In this document: one piece after another, positions 1-9,660 of the stretch
Position numbering within the stretch: position 1 is the stretch's first letter
How the letters are laid out: every line of letters begins with the position of its first letter
NCBI GenBank assembly: GCA_025093555.1
Contig: JAIWNF010000058.1
Span: 124,001 to 188,000, forward strand
DNA length: 64,000 bases
Reading direction: 5' to 3'
Origin: Circinella umbellata
Lineage: Eukaryota > Mucoromycota > Mucoromycetes > Mucorales > Lichtheimiaceae
Position numbers and translations under genes: made by a program
Notes under the pieces: model-generated
Seen by the model: the letters and a program-made list of their open reading frames with translations, nothing else
Told to the model about the DNA's origin: nothing
The model's database searches: none

Positions 1-67
1 AGGAGTAAATGTGTGCTTGTGTGTGTAGAAGAGAAAGCGAATGAAAAAAGTAATAAATAGAGATGTA

Positions 68-1329
68 TTAGTACGCGTTTGGTGTTTGAGCTTTAACATG
101 AGGCGATGAGGGGGCTGGAGGTGTAGCGGCGGCAGCATTACCAGTATTTAAATGAGGCGAATAATACTGTGGTTGACCAGCATCCGACAACATATGGACA
201 GTATCATCCTGAGCATAACCCGTTCCATTTCCCGGATAAGGATATCCACCAGGACCAGCTGCTGCAGGCTGCTTATAACCAGCATAAGGAGACTGCGGAG
301 GATAATCGTAATAGCTGTCATACTCTTGGTAATTGGCTTGGTTACCATTGTTATAGTAATTAGCACTAGGTTGTTGTTGTTGTGGGGGATTGGATGTAGG
401 TGATGAAGCATGGTATGCTGATTCGTTCTTGTTGGACGTTACTGCCATAGGAACATCTTCCTTAAAGTCGTAGACATCGTAATCGTCATCATAAATATCT
501 GAACTTTTTTGAGCGTATACAAAAATGACCAAGAATAACCAGAATGCGGCAACAATTAAACATCCCAGCCAGGTTCCGTCAGTAAGCCCTGTAATAATTA
601 TCAACTGATTAATTAACAAAAGATATCCGTATAATTACAATCAGAATGAGTAAAATCATATAAAACAAGAAACTTACAACAGCGATATTTAGACCATTCA
701 TTCTTATAATTGGAACAATAAGTTGCGAATCCACTATTAAAGCTAGAAGGTTTTCCGTCATCGTAATGACCGTTAAGCCAAGGAAAGGCACCGCCCTTGA
801 GTGTGTTGTAAACAATAACTGCAATCATAAGAGCCAAAGTGAGAACACCCATTGAACGATCACCTCGAATTGATTTCACACTTGACATGCTGACCATATT
901 CAATGCTATAGCACAAATAAGAGAAACCCCAGGTCCAACAAAGTACAACACATACTATTTTATTATCCAAGTGAAAAAAAAAAAATTAGGTTTTGGTATA
1001 AAAAAAGGTACAGAATAAAATAAGCTTCTCGTTCTTGTTTCACCTTCTCATATTAAAGTATAAAATTACAGCGCAACACCGAAAACCCAAATTAAACTTA
1101 CAGGAATATGTTCAGGGAACCAAGGTCCAGTATCAGGTTGATTTTTGGTCAACAATACAATATTTGCTGCATTAAAAAGAAGAGTATTGGAATATATTAG
1201 CTTTTACACCCAACTTCATCGGAAACAAAACTTATTCATAAACTCACCAATGTGGCATGCAAGCGTTGCCATGCTTAATATAAGAATTACAAAGCGGAAA
1301 AACGCTAACCAAAATGCTCGAGCACGCAT
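68..1329 (-). CDS. MARVEL-like four-TM membrane protein
   Basis: I read four exons: 1329-1248, 1166-1102, 954-678 and 588-68. They join in frame at GT-AG sites to give 314 residues. Four hydrophobic segments are visible: one near the N-terminus (WLAFFRFVILILSMATL), one starting YVLYFVGPGVSLICAI, one at GVLTLALMIAVIVYN, and one at LGCLIVAAFWLFLVIFVYA. The loop between TM3 and TM4 carries two cysteines (ATYCSNY and KYRC). The cytosolic tail of about 140 residues is rich in Pro, Tyr, Gln and Asn (YPPQSPYAGY). This layout matches fungal MARVEL/Sur7-like plasma-membrane proteins, but no diagnostic motif separates the subfamilies. The internal ATG before LIIITG is not the start, because the open frame there begins within the last intron. 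Function beyond a tetraspan membrane protein is not known. Confidence 0.75.
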
Positions 1330-1962
1330 ATTATATATATATTGCTTTTTTGTTTTATATAATAAAGTTTTCTAAGGGTAAAACGGGAGAGAGAGAAAAA
1401 AATAGAAAAAGGAGAGGAAGGTTGTCGCGTAAAAAGTTTCGATCGTGAAGTACGCGATGCCGATCTCAATTAATAATAATTATTAATATATAAAACGATT
1501 GATGGAACGAATAATAAAAAAAAACGAAAGGAAAAGTTCGAAAAGGAGAGAAAGAAAAAAAAAGGTCTCGCTTTTTCTGTTGAACTGTGTCACAATGGGT
1601 CGACAAATTAATTGCCTTTCACGTTACGCAGAATATCTTTTTTTTTTCGATTGAAGCATGGACTGTTATTCTATTTAAATCAAGTAACAACATTAAAAGA
1701 AAAAGCTTAAAATTTTATGCATATTGTTGTCATAGTTATAAATACATATTTGTTTAGTTGTGTTATGTACCTGGCTTTTTTATGACCAACAGAAAGTAAA
1801 GAATAGAACCATTAGAAGGTTAGAAGATCATTGTAATGAGTTTGCTCTCCGATAAAAAGGTCCCACGAATTAAACAAAACTCTCCGCTTCATTTCGTAGA
1901 TCACAAATGTTATAAATAACAAAATATGGCCGACACGAGACTCTGATTTTTTTTCCTGTTCT
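1330..1962. other. Upstream spacer of the MARVEL-like gene
   Basis: This stretch is A/T-rich with purine tracts. It should hold the promoter of the minus-strand membrane-protein gene. I see no convincing coding exon or RNA gene in it. Confidence 0.5.
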
Positions 1963-2258
1963 ACTAGACACATAAATACGAATGTTGACGAAGAAGACTC
2001 GAAAAATGTGGTAACAACCCCAAATACCACGCTTTATTTTCCTTTCCTGTAAAATAATATATACTATAAAATTTCCTTTTTCTCTTTCTTTCCCTTATAC
2101 CTTCAAAGGCGCTAGAATATTCAATTTTTTTTATGGGTTGGGTAATATATTTGTAATACTATATTGATAATGAAGTTGAAAGAGTTAAGACCACCATCTT
2201 TGGTACCATGGGCAGGTTGTTACCACATTTTTCGAGTCTTCTTCGTCAACATTCGTAT
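1963..2258. repeat. Inverted repeat at the 3' end of the DIRS-like element
   Basis: Positions 1976-2018 are the exact reverse complement of 2215-2257, and weaker similarity extends outward to about 1963. The two arms are separated by about 200 bases. The inner arm encodes the last residues of the tyrosine recombinase relic (DEEDSKNVVTT) on the minus strand. The outer arm spells the same peptide on the plus strand. Inverted copies of terminal sequence are a hallmark of DIRS elements (inverted terminal repeats plus internal complementary region). A simple local inversion-duplication is the alternative. Confidence 0.7.
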
Positions 2259-3270
2259 TGTTTGTCGAGTTTTCTTCAACAATCCTCGTAGACTTCGAAT
2301 CCTCTCCAAATGTGGTACCGTTTTCCGATGGTAAAAAAATTGAATTTGCTATTTTCGTGCTGGTAGCCTTGGCTGTATGTAGTTTTAAATAATATTTTTC
2401 AAATGTAAAAGCTTGTTGACTCAAATTTCCATGTTTCTTGACGTTTGGAATAGTAATACCATTTTCAACTGCCTTGGTGCTTGATGCTGATCGTAATGAA
2501 TGAGGTTTATATGTTTTGTTCGTATTAATTCCAGCTTCTTTCATACAGATCTTGATCCATGTACCGACGATTCCTGGACTCACCGAACCAACTTTGTTGG
2601 GGTCAAAGATAGATTTCAGGAGTAAAGTGTGATTGTCTGTTAAGCTTGAACGTAAATGTTTGGTTCTATCTATAAAAGAGTGTAAAATCCGTACAAGACA
2701 AAGATCTTCATCTTTAAGTAGTCCGAATATTTGCGACTTCACTTGTGTTTCCTTTGCTTCTCGAAAGTGTAGTAGAACTGATGTTACTTAATTCGTTTCA
2801 TATTCCGAGTGAACATCTTGATATAAAATGATCCCGCCATCTGAAAGTGGGCGGCCAAAAGTAGTCATACACATCACCAAAATGGTCTTGATCTGGAGAT
2901 AGTATAAAGGCATCGTGTTATGGTCGGTTGCAGGCCATTTTTTCTTGATATAATTAGTTAAAACATCTAAATCCCATGTTTGAAACTTCTTTTTTGTAGG
3001 AATAATAAATTCAGATGTTCTTTTTGCTTCAAATAACTCTTTGATACAATCAACTTCTGCGATTGGGATGTATTAGTTTGAATACAGATGCAATGCTTGA
3101 TCGTAGGCCATTCAAATATTGTGAAGAATAATTACGGTTTTCCATTAAATATTTAAAAACATTCTTTGGTTCATACTTTTCTGGATTTCTTTTGGACGTT
3201 GTTGATTACACCAGTCGACCCATTTTCTCCAACCATTATTGTAGGCATTATGTATGTTTTTCCTATGTTT
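2185..3270 (-). pseudogene. DIRS tyrosine recombinase (broken)
   Basis: The C-terminal 185 residues (2742-2185) are open. They carry the HxxR motif of tyrosine recombinases (PHSLRSAS) followed by a Tyr pair that would supply the nucleophile (TFEKYYLK). Upstream, in shifted frames, lie the N-terminal core-binding piece (AYNNGWRKWVDWCNQQ, near 3250) and the segment with the first catalytic Arg (TFGRPLSDGGIILY, near 2860), followed by a stop. In an intact element this enzyme would integrate the circular DNA copy without target duplication. At least two frameshifts and one stop make this copy non-functional. Confidence 0.8.
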
Positions 3271-3769
3271 CCTTAGAATAAATTCAAGATCTTCTTCTTC
3301 TAATTTTAGTACTTATTTCTGTTTTCTTCCGCTTGATAGTCGCCATGCGATCATAGTCCACTTCTTTACTTTGAATATTTTTGGTGTACTCAATTGTTTC
3401 ATTTTGGTTATTGTTATATCCAACGTACAATGGCTTCATAATAACTGTCATTTAATATTATATATTTAATACAGCATGTTTCACTGACATTTTGGTATTT
3501 CACGGTACATTTCAATGACTCTTAATATCAAAAAAGTACGTCTTCTTTATTGATACTATTTGACAGCTGCGTTGATATATTATTTTATCAAAGGCAAAAC
3601 GTATAGGATTTAATGTTCACATATACCATTGTCATTATTCATCGTCATTAACAAATCGGAAGACTATCATTGTTTCATACACGCATATTGATATACCTGG
3701 CCATTGATTAGGATTTAATATAAATAGTGATAATATTTTATTATAATAAGCCTCAGTTTAATTATTGTT

Positions 3770-4700
3770 CTTTTAGGTCTCGTTGACTTATTACCGTCTC
3801 TTTTATTTTATTAATCTCGATTGATATAACAGCTATCATCGGGAACCAGAACTGTGTTGGCTAGTAGTATGGCGTTATGAGCACTGCTTCCTGAATCTTT
3901 TGTTGTTTGATTTTGTGAATAACTGTTGGGATGAATTTCCATGGTGGAAATAAGTATATGTCTTTCTTTGTCCAAGTTTGTTGAAAGGCATCATGGTGTG
4001 GAGCTTCTGGATCCAGGTATAGGCTCCAAAACGTTTTGAGTTGTGTATTTGTTCTGTTGGCAAATGCATCGATCTTCCTTGGACCCCATTGTTGCTGTAT
4101 TTGCCTGAAAATCTTCTTGTTTAACTTTGCTTCATACAAGGGTTGTGATGTTTGTTGTTTTTATTAGTAAATACGACTGAGTTCATCTGCTTAAATGTTC
4201 TAAATACCCAGGATGCGTTGATACTCCACATTAGGTTGATACCAATTGCAGAGCTCTTGTATATTGACTGCTATCTCCTGAAGGATAGGTGATGAAGTGT
4301 CTCCTGATTTTGTTACATATTTAGTGCAGTTATATTGTCTGTAGCTCTGTAGTGAAAATAGAATTGTTTTTAGTTCGCGTACGTTGATAGATTGTAGCTG
4401 TTTCTATTGGATCCATAACCCTGCTGTTGTCTTTACATAATTTGATGTTACTTCCTATCCTGAATTTGAAGCGTCTACATGAATTACTATATTTGGTTTT
4501 ATTGATTTTTTTGCTTATTGGTAAGCCATTTTTTTGTTGGCTCCACATCATCCACCAATATAATTCTTGTTGGCTCTGAAGTGATAACTTGCAAGCTGCT
4601 TCCTATTCTTGATGATGGTAGTGTAAACTCTTCGCGAGATTCCGTTATAGATACCGTATATGTAAAGGACTTCTCCAATTGCTGGTATTACCAAGTCATT
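3770..4700 (-). pseudogene. DIRS RNase H and adjacent domain (broken)
   Basis: Translation of the minus strand gives a recognisable RNase H block: SINVRELKTILFSLQSY near 4390, a further block (SSPILQEIAVNIQELCNWY) and ADELSR near 4180, with stops between the blocks. It is followed by the domain typical of DIRS pol polyproteins (WGPRKIDAFANRTNTQLKTF ... FPPWKFIPTVI; 4139-3861). The second part is the segment often described as methyltransferase-like in DIRS elements. Several in-frame stops show decay. Confidence 0.75.
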
Positions 4701-4704
4701 TTCC

Positions 4705-5600
4705 CTAACAAGCTGGCCATCTACCGGCATGAATGATCTTCCGACATTTCAGAGCTTGTTTCACTTCTAATATTAGTTTTGATAGTTTTTTGTTTGGAAC
4801 TAATATCATCATTGTTGACGAATTGAATGTAAACCCAAGAAATCCTTGTTGTTGTAAAGGTGTTATTATGCTCTTTTCCTTGTTTATCACAAAACCCAGG
4901 TTTTCTAAGTGTGTTGTCACTTTCATTGTATGTGTATAGGCTTCTGTTTTTGTCTTCCCCAAAATGCAAATATCGTCCAGATAGTACACCAATCTGATTC
5001 CTTGTTTTCTCATAGGTTCCATGGCATATCGCATTAGTTTACTGAATATTCTGAGGCTTACTTATGCTCATTCCAAATGCCAATGTTTTGTATTGGTATA
5101 CCTTGTTCTTATGTAAAAATGTTGAAAATATTTGAGATTCCTGGTGAATAGGTGTGACTACGTAGGCATCCTTGAGATCCAACTTGCAAATGTAATCTTT
5201 CTGTTCCAGTATGTCGCGAAGAGCTGGGACACCTTCCATTTTGAAATGGTGACATTGGATGAAACGATTGATCATTTTGCAATCTAATATAGAGCGACGC
5301 TTGTTGGTCTCTTGTATGGTGAAAAAATTTGATAGAAACCCAGTATATTGAGTTGGTGATATTTCAATAATTTGAGCATTTGAAAACTTCTTGATGGCTT
5401 CGTCTACTGCATATTGATCTTCTGGTTTTAGGTGTATTTGTTTTAATTTCCATGCTGCTGGTTATTAATGAAAGTGAATCCTAAATCCTTCTTGTACTAC
5501 TGAGAGCAGCCATTGATGTGTTGTGATTTTTCCCCAATCGCGGCAAAACTTCCGAACCCTTCCCTTTGGTGCGATGCCATCCACAGGAATCATATACAGA
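4705..5600 (-). pseudogene. DIRS reverse transcriptase (broken)
   Basis: RT motifs appear in order on the minus strand. They are an N-terminal block (FCRDWGKITTHQWLLSVVQE) followed by two stops and then KLKQIHLKPEDQYAVDEAI; motif A with the first catalytic Asp (KLDLKDAYVV); motif B-like YKTLAFGMSISK; a frameshift near 5045; and motif C with the catalytic pair (YYLDDICILG, near 4985). The sequence then runs through the thumb to HAGRWPAC, where the RNase H region begins. At least two stops and one frameshift inactivate it. Confidence 0.85.
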
Positions 5601-6418
5601 GATTCCCCGTTAATTTCATATCCATTAATTTTCACACTTCATTAACTTCATTAGAAATCAAGGAATGGTAAAAATAACATAAGAAAATTTTCACATCCCC
5701 CTTTATTTCACTTTCACAGCACCTACCGGCATTGAATCCTTAACGGATAAATTGAAAAAAAAATATTTATGTGATAAGTATAAGGATCGCAATTAAATTA
5801 GTATACAGAATAAGTTGCTTTTTTATTACGCCACTTGTATGTTTATTTTCTTCTTGTTTTTCCTCTTTAAGCCTTTGGATATTGCACTAATATCAGGTGC
5901 CGTTAACAAGTCGAACTCATTTTTAGCCCATGGTGCTAGTGATCAGTTTGTCATGGTTTGTGGGCTAAGTTTTTTCTTCTCAGCCCGAATACTTTACTGT
6001 TCAGCTGTCAATACAGCGTTAGATTTGATTACCTTCATCCTGTTTTGGTATATATAGAGCAAAGATATAAAGAGATTGGAAAAAAAATGAAAAAATGGTG
6101 TTATATAAAAAATAAATTATCCCTCCATCTCTTGGGACTATATACAGTATAGCTTTTCTTTTTCAGGAAAAAAAAGTTATAATACATAGACATCCTCAAA
6201 TAAGAAAAAGAAGTAGTTACAAAAATTCATTAAGAACAAGCATATAATTTATCAATGAATACGTATATTGATACATTAAAAAAAGATACAAACTAAAGTA
6301 TTCAAGGTATCTGCACATTCTTTGAAAAAATTTCATAGTATCCGTTAATTTCTACACCCCCTTATTTTCACAAAAAGAATTGAAAATGACTCTATGAAAT
6401 TAACGGGGATCCTCTGTC
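5596..6418. repeat. Inverted repeat pair bounding a spacer between pol and gag
   Basis: Positions 5604-5620 (tccccgttaatttcata) are a perfect inverted copy of 6393-6409. Imperfect complementarity extends outward to 5596 and 6418. The left arm lies in the pol reading frame (minus strand, EINGES). The right arm is a small inverted fragment of that coding sequence. A similar motif, tccgttaatttcta, sits nearby at about 6340, giving a local hairpin. The enclosed 800 bases have no convincing gene. The pair could be terminal repeats of a small element or debris from inverted duplication of the retroelement. Confidence 0.55.
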
Positions 6419-6599
6419 TCTTTTATTTTATTAATATCGATTGTATATAACATTTTTTTCAACGAATTCCTCGTTTTTTTTATTTTTATTCTTATACACA
6501 CTACATTCATCCATCTTCCTTCTATTTTAACTTTTTTTTATCACATACACACACACACATTTTTTTTCTTATTTTTCATCTACTTACCTTAACTTTACC

Positions 6600-7830
6600 A
6601 TGTCCATCCAACAAAAAATTTCTACCACGTCTGCTAACATTGACCACGTTATCGAAGGTGATAACATGAGTGATTCTGGTTCCCTTGCTTCCACAACTTC
6701 TTCCTCCCGTATTCCTCCACGCATTGCTAAGTTGATCGCCAAGTTGTCCTTTTTAGAAGAAGAAATGGTCCGTCCTGATCTTTCCGAAAAACAACTTGTT
6801 CAAATCCAAAGCTCGTACGCCACCTATTCCAAGAGTTTAGATATGATGTTAACCATACAGAAGAAACTTTCTAAAAAAGATAACGTCACCTCTACATCTT
6901 CATCAAGAACAATCGTCCCAACCGATTTACCTGTGTTGCAATAGACTGGCAACGTATATGATAATACCAAGACTGTGTTCGGTTCCGTCTAAGAATGCCT
7001 TGACCATTTCGAGGACATCCTGGTATCATATGGTCATGAAATTAATGTTAATTGGTGCCGTTTGCTTCCACACATGTTATCTCCTGACCAGCGCTCCTCG
7101 TTCATTGACCAATTAAAACCGCATGCTGCCTTGGATTGGTCATTCGCTCGCAAAACGATCGGCAACAAGTATGGTATTCAGGACGCCAATCGCCAAGCAC
7201 AATATATACAAGAACTGTTCGCACTGCGTATGGGTCGTGATGATTCAGTGGAGCTGTATACCGACCGGTTTCATAAGCTTCGTCGTGAGACAGACTGTGA
7301 GGACAACCGTGTCATGGCTGCCTTGTACATCCAATCGCTGTTGCCTGAATTGGCTCAACACGTTACATTGGGTCAAGCTCACTTGTCTCGGACAAACGTG
7401 CCACCATCAACCATGCTGCCAATCTTGCTCGTCGTATGTACGGAAACGTTGTATATTCAAAGTATAGTAAACAAGTTGCGGTGGGTTCTGACTCGTCTTC
7501 GCGAGTTCTGCTGTTTCTGATGCTGCTGCTGGTCCCTCCTTTGCTGTTTCTAGCAAGAAAAATAAAAATAGAGCTGACGCCAAGCACTGCCGGTTACATG
7601 GAACAGGTCGTCATTCTTCTGAAGAATGTCGAGCCTTGTCTTCATTGCAAATTGGTGGTAATGCTGGTAAGGTTGCCGAGTTTTCTGGTTCGTTGCCTGG
7701 TGCTCGTGCTGCTGGTTCTTGTGGTGGTTCGTTTTCCTCTGGGAAGAAAAACTGTTTCGTTCCTTGGAAACAAGGTCATGTGCGTGAGGTGAACCATTTG
7801 GCAAACCGCTCTGCCTCTCTTCACCAATAA
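6600..7830 (+). pseudogene. Retrotransposon gag polyprotein (broken)
   Basis: The first open part (6600-6944) starts MSIQQKISTT and is Ser/Thr rich. After a stop it continues with a capsid-like region (7062 on: MLSPDQRSSFIDQLKPHAA, then ELFALRMGRDDSVELYTDRF) typical of retrotransposon Gag. A frameshift near 7395 is followed by a zinc knuckle of the CX2HX4HX4C type (CRLHGTGRHSSEEC, about 7585-7630) and a Gly/Ser-rich tail. A T-rich pyrimidine leader precedes the ATG. No RT follows on the same strand. The pol relic to the left runs the opposite way, so this is either a separate element or a rearranged half. Confidence 0.75.
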
Positions 7831-7869
7831 TCATCAATTTATTACAAGAGTTTGAAGGCATGTTTATTA

Positions 7870-9082
7870 GTGTTGCTGCACAAAAAGTTGCTTTACCTAT
7901 TCAACTGCCAAACCTCGCATCAATCGGTGGAGCAAAGCATGTGGGAATGGTGAAGATTTATTTTCTGGCTTGTTTAAAAATACTGATGCTAAATCAAAGC
8001 TCACCAAAGAACATACACTTTTTATCTTTAAAAAGATCTATAAAAAACCAACAATCAGCTGCAATGATGTTACTAATAATTTGCTTTGTCAACCTTTGAA
8101 GAATTTATTTATTAACACCCGTGCTATTAATGAACCTATACACAAGAACTGTCACCTCACCTACAACATACTATTCATCAACTTGTTTTTTGCGATGATG
8201 ATATAACTATTCTACAGCAGTACGAATCTGTATCAGCCTGGATGGCACTTAAAATCAACTTTTTCATTAATGTGTTTTCATTGATAAGGCGGGATTCAAT
8301 AGAAATATGCAATGCTCTTATGGTTGGTCCGACCTTAGAAAGCCATGCAAAATCACTATAGAAACCAAAAGGACCAAATCTCAGCAATTGGGCTATCACT
8401 GCTCATGGTGTCATTATATTGTCCAGACAAGAGGTTTGTGCACCAACAATGAAGAAAATAAAAGCCAATGATGGTCCAACTCCCAAAAAGGGAACAACTG
8501 GCAGCGGTTTCATGGAATTTATTTAACAACTACTTACCAATATCGAAGCACATGATCTCCCATATCGATATTTTGTGATGAACAATACTGCTATTCATAG
8601 AACAATTGATGTCAAGGATTGGGTTATAGAATGTGGTTTTGAAATTTTTACCTCCTACCATACTCCCTTTTTTAAATCCAATCAAGGAACTTTGGCCATA
8701 GCTTAAAGATGTAGTCAACAAAGATTCTGCCTCTGTAAGACTTGATACTAAATTAAGCAGTCGTATTTAACGAGCATCAGAGTACATTTTTCGCGAAGAA
8801 TGTCAAACTTGAATCAAGTATCCATTGACGTTTTGGGACCATTGTCTGCCAGGTGAAAAAGGATCTTATATATATTTGTTATACAGTTATTTCTTTAATT
8901 ATTAATAAATCTAATAAAAAATACATGTTAGTATAATTCATTTCGATCATATTCTATTCTATATTTTATCTTGCAGCTCATATTGGTTCGGCGCAGCTCG
9001 ATATTAAAACTGCATGGCTCATTTTCATTAGCTGACTAAATTTTGGCGTTTCTGGTGGCCAAATTTACCTTCTTACGCTGTA
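7870..9082 (+). mobile_element. Tc1/mariner-type DNA transposon remnant, copy 1
   Basis: A decayed transposase gene (about 7960-8870) is followed by about 200 bases of AT-rich 3' sequence ending ...cttacgctgta at 9082. The 3' 270 bases (8810-9082) match a second copy at 18510-18825, and both end in acgctgta, which marks the probable element end at a TA target. I could not find the matching 5' inverted end. The element may be truncated where it meets the gag sequence. Confidence 0.7.
7960..8870 (+). pseudogene. Tc1/mariner-type DDE transposase (broken)
   Basis: The relic reads, with frameshifts, through an N-terminal helix-turn-helix-like part (KLTKEHTLFIFKKIYKKPT, 7990s). The catalytic core follows: CVFIDKAGFNRNMQCSYGW (first Asp, near 8270), WAITAHGVIILS, GTTGSGFMEF, then YRYFVMNNTAIHRTIDVKDW (near 8560), and a tail KYPLTFWDHCL near 8820. 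In the family the second block normally reads (V/I)MDNA.IH, so the second catalytic Asp is Asn here. At least three in-frame stops are also present. The gene is dead. Confidence 0.75.
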
Positions 9083-9660
9083 CCGACCTAGAATCATTGT
9101 CTATTGCAGCACTCAACTCAAAAAAATACATATCGGAAATAACAACTCCACAGCAAAGCAACAATCATACCCAAAGCGCAAAAATGAAGCAACATTTATT
9201 CATCAACTCTTAATCGTTCATTACAAAAAAATAATATTACAGCACAATCATCGCCATGAAAATTAGTACTTAGATCTCCTGCTGATACCGTTTTTTATTT
9301 ACCTCATCATGCATCATTATTATCACCATAAACAATGACTCCATGCCCTTTTGTGTCATTTCAACCACCTCTATCTAGCATTTGAAATTTGAATTACTTA
9401 CAGCAGAACGAATATCAACAGCAACATCAACAGCAATATAGAAGAAAAAACAAAAAAAAAAAGAAGCCCTCCAAAATTTTGAAAACATTGCTCAGACGCT
9501 TGCCCTGGCAGAAGAGGAAGTACATGTAGAGAAGTAATATCAGGGAAAAGATAAGAAAACTTTTTGTTGTTAGTTAAATTTAATTTAAATGCAAATTTAA
9601 TCTACAGCTAAACTCTTTTCACACAACTCATTTTTTTTATCAAAAAAAAAAAAAACAGTA
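9083..9660 (+). other. Spacer with a possible orphan exon, 5' of the nuclease-like/HSP20 gene
   Basis: Most of this is A/T-rich 5' flank. At about 9440-9538 one frame reads QNFENIAQTLALAEEEVHVEK and then stops. It looks protein-like, but it does not splice in frame to the ATG at 9661. It may be a relic exon or a 5' untranslated exon. A poly-A tract directly precedes the ATG. Confidence 0.3.

Larger units (their letters stand above)
1963..5640 (-). mobile_element. Degenerate DIRS-like tyrosine-recombinase retrotransposon
   Basis: On the minus strand the order is reverse transcriptase (about 5600-4700), RNase H and the following DIRS-type domain (about 4690-3770), then tyrosine recombinase (about 3270-2185). 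That order, the YR instead of a DDE integrase, and the inverted repeat at the 3' end identify the DIRS class. All domains are interrupted by stops and frameshifts, so the copy is dead. The 5' boundary is blurred by a rearranged inverted fragment of the same coding sequence near 6393-6418. No LTR pair is visible, as expected for DIRS. Confidence 0.85.

Noticed and set aside
2185..2742. Functional recombinase gene
   Set aside because: Only the C-terminal part is open; the N-terminal domain and first catalytic Arg lie in other frames behind a stop.
3254..3469. Plus-strand open frame in the DIRS region
   Set aside because: It lies antisense to the recombinase relic and has no domain.
5815..6057. 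Hydrophobic open frame between the inverted repeats as a membrane protein gene
   Set aside because: It is short and T-rich, and hydrophobic residues are expected from T-rich codons. No homology is recognised.
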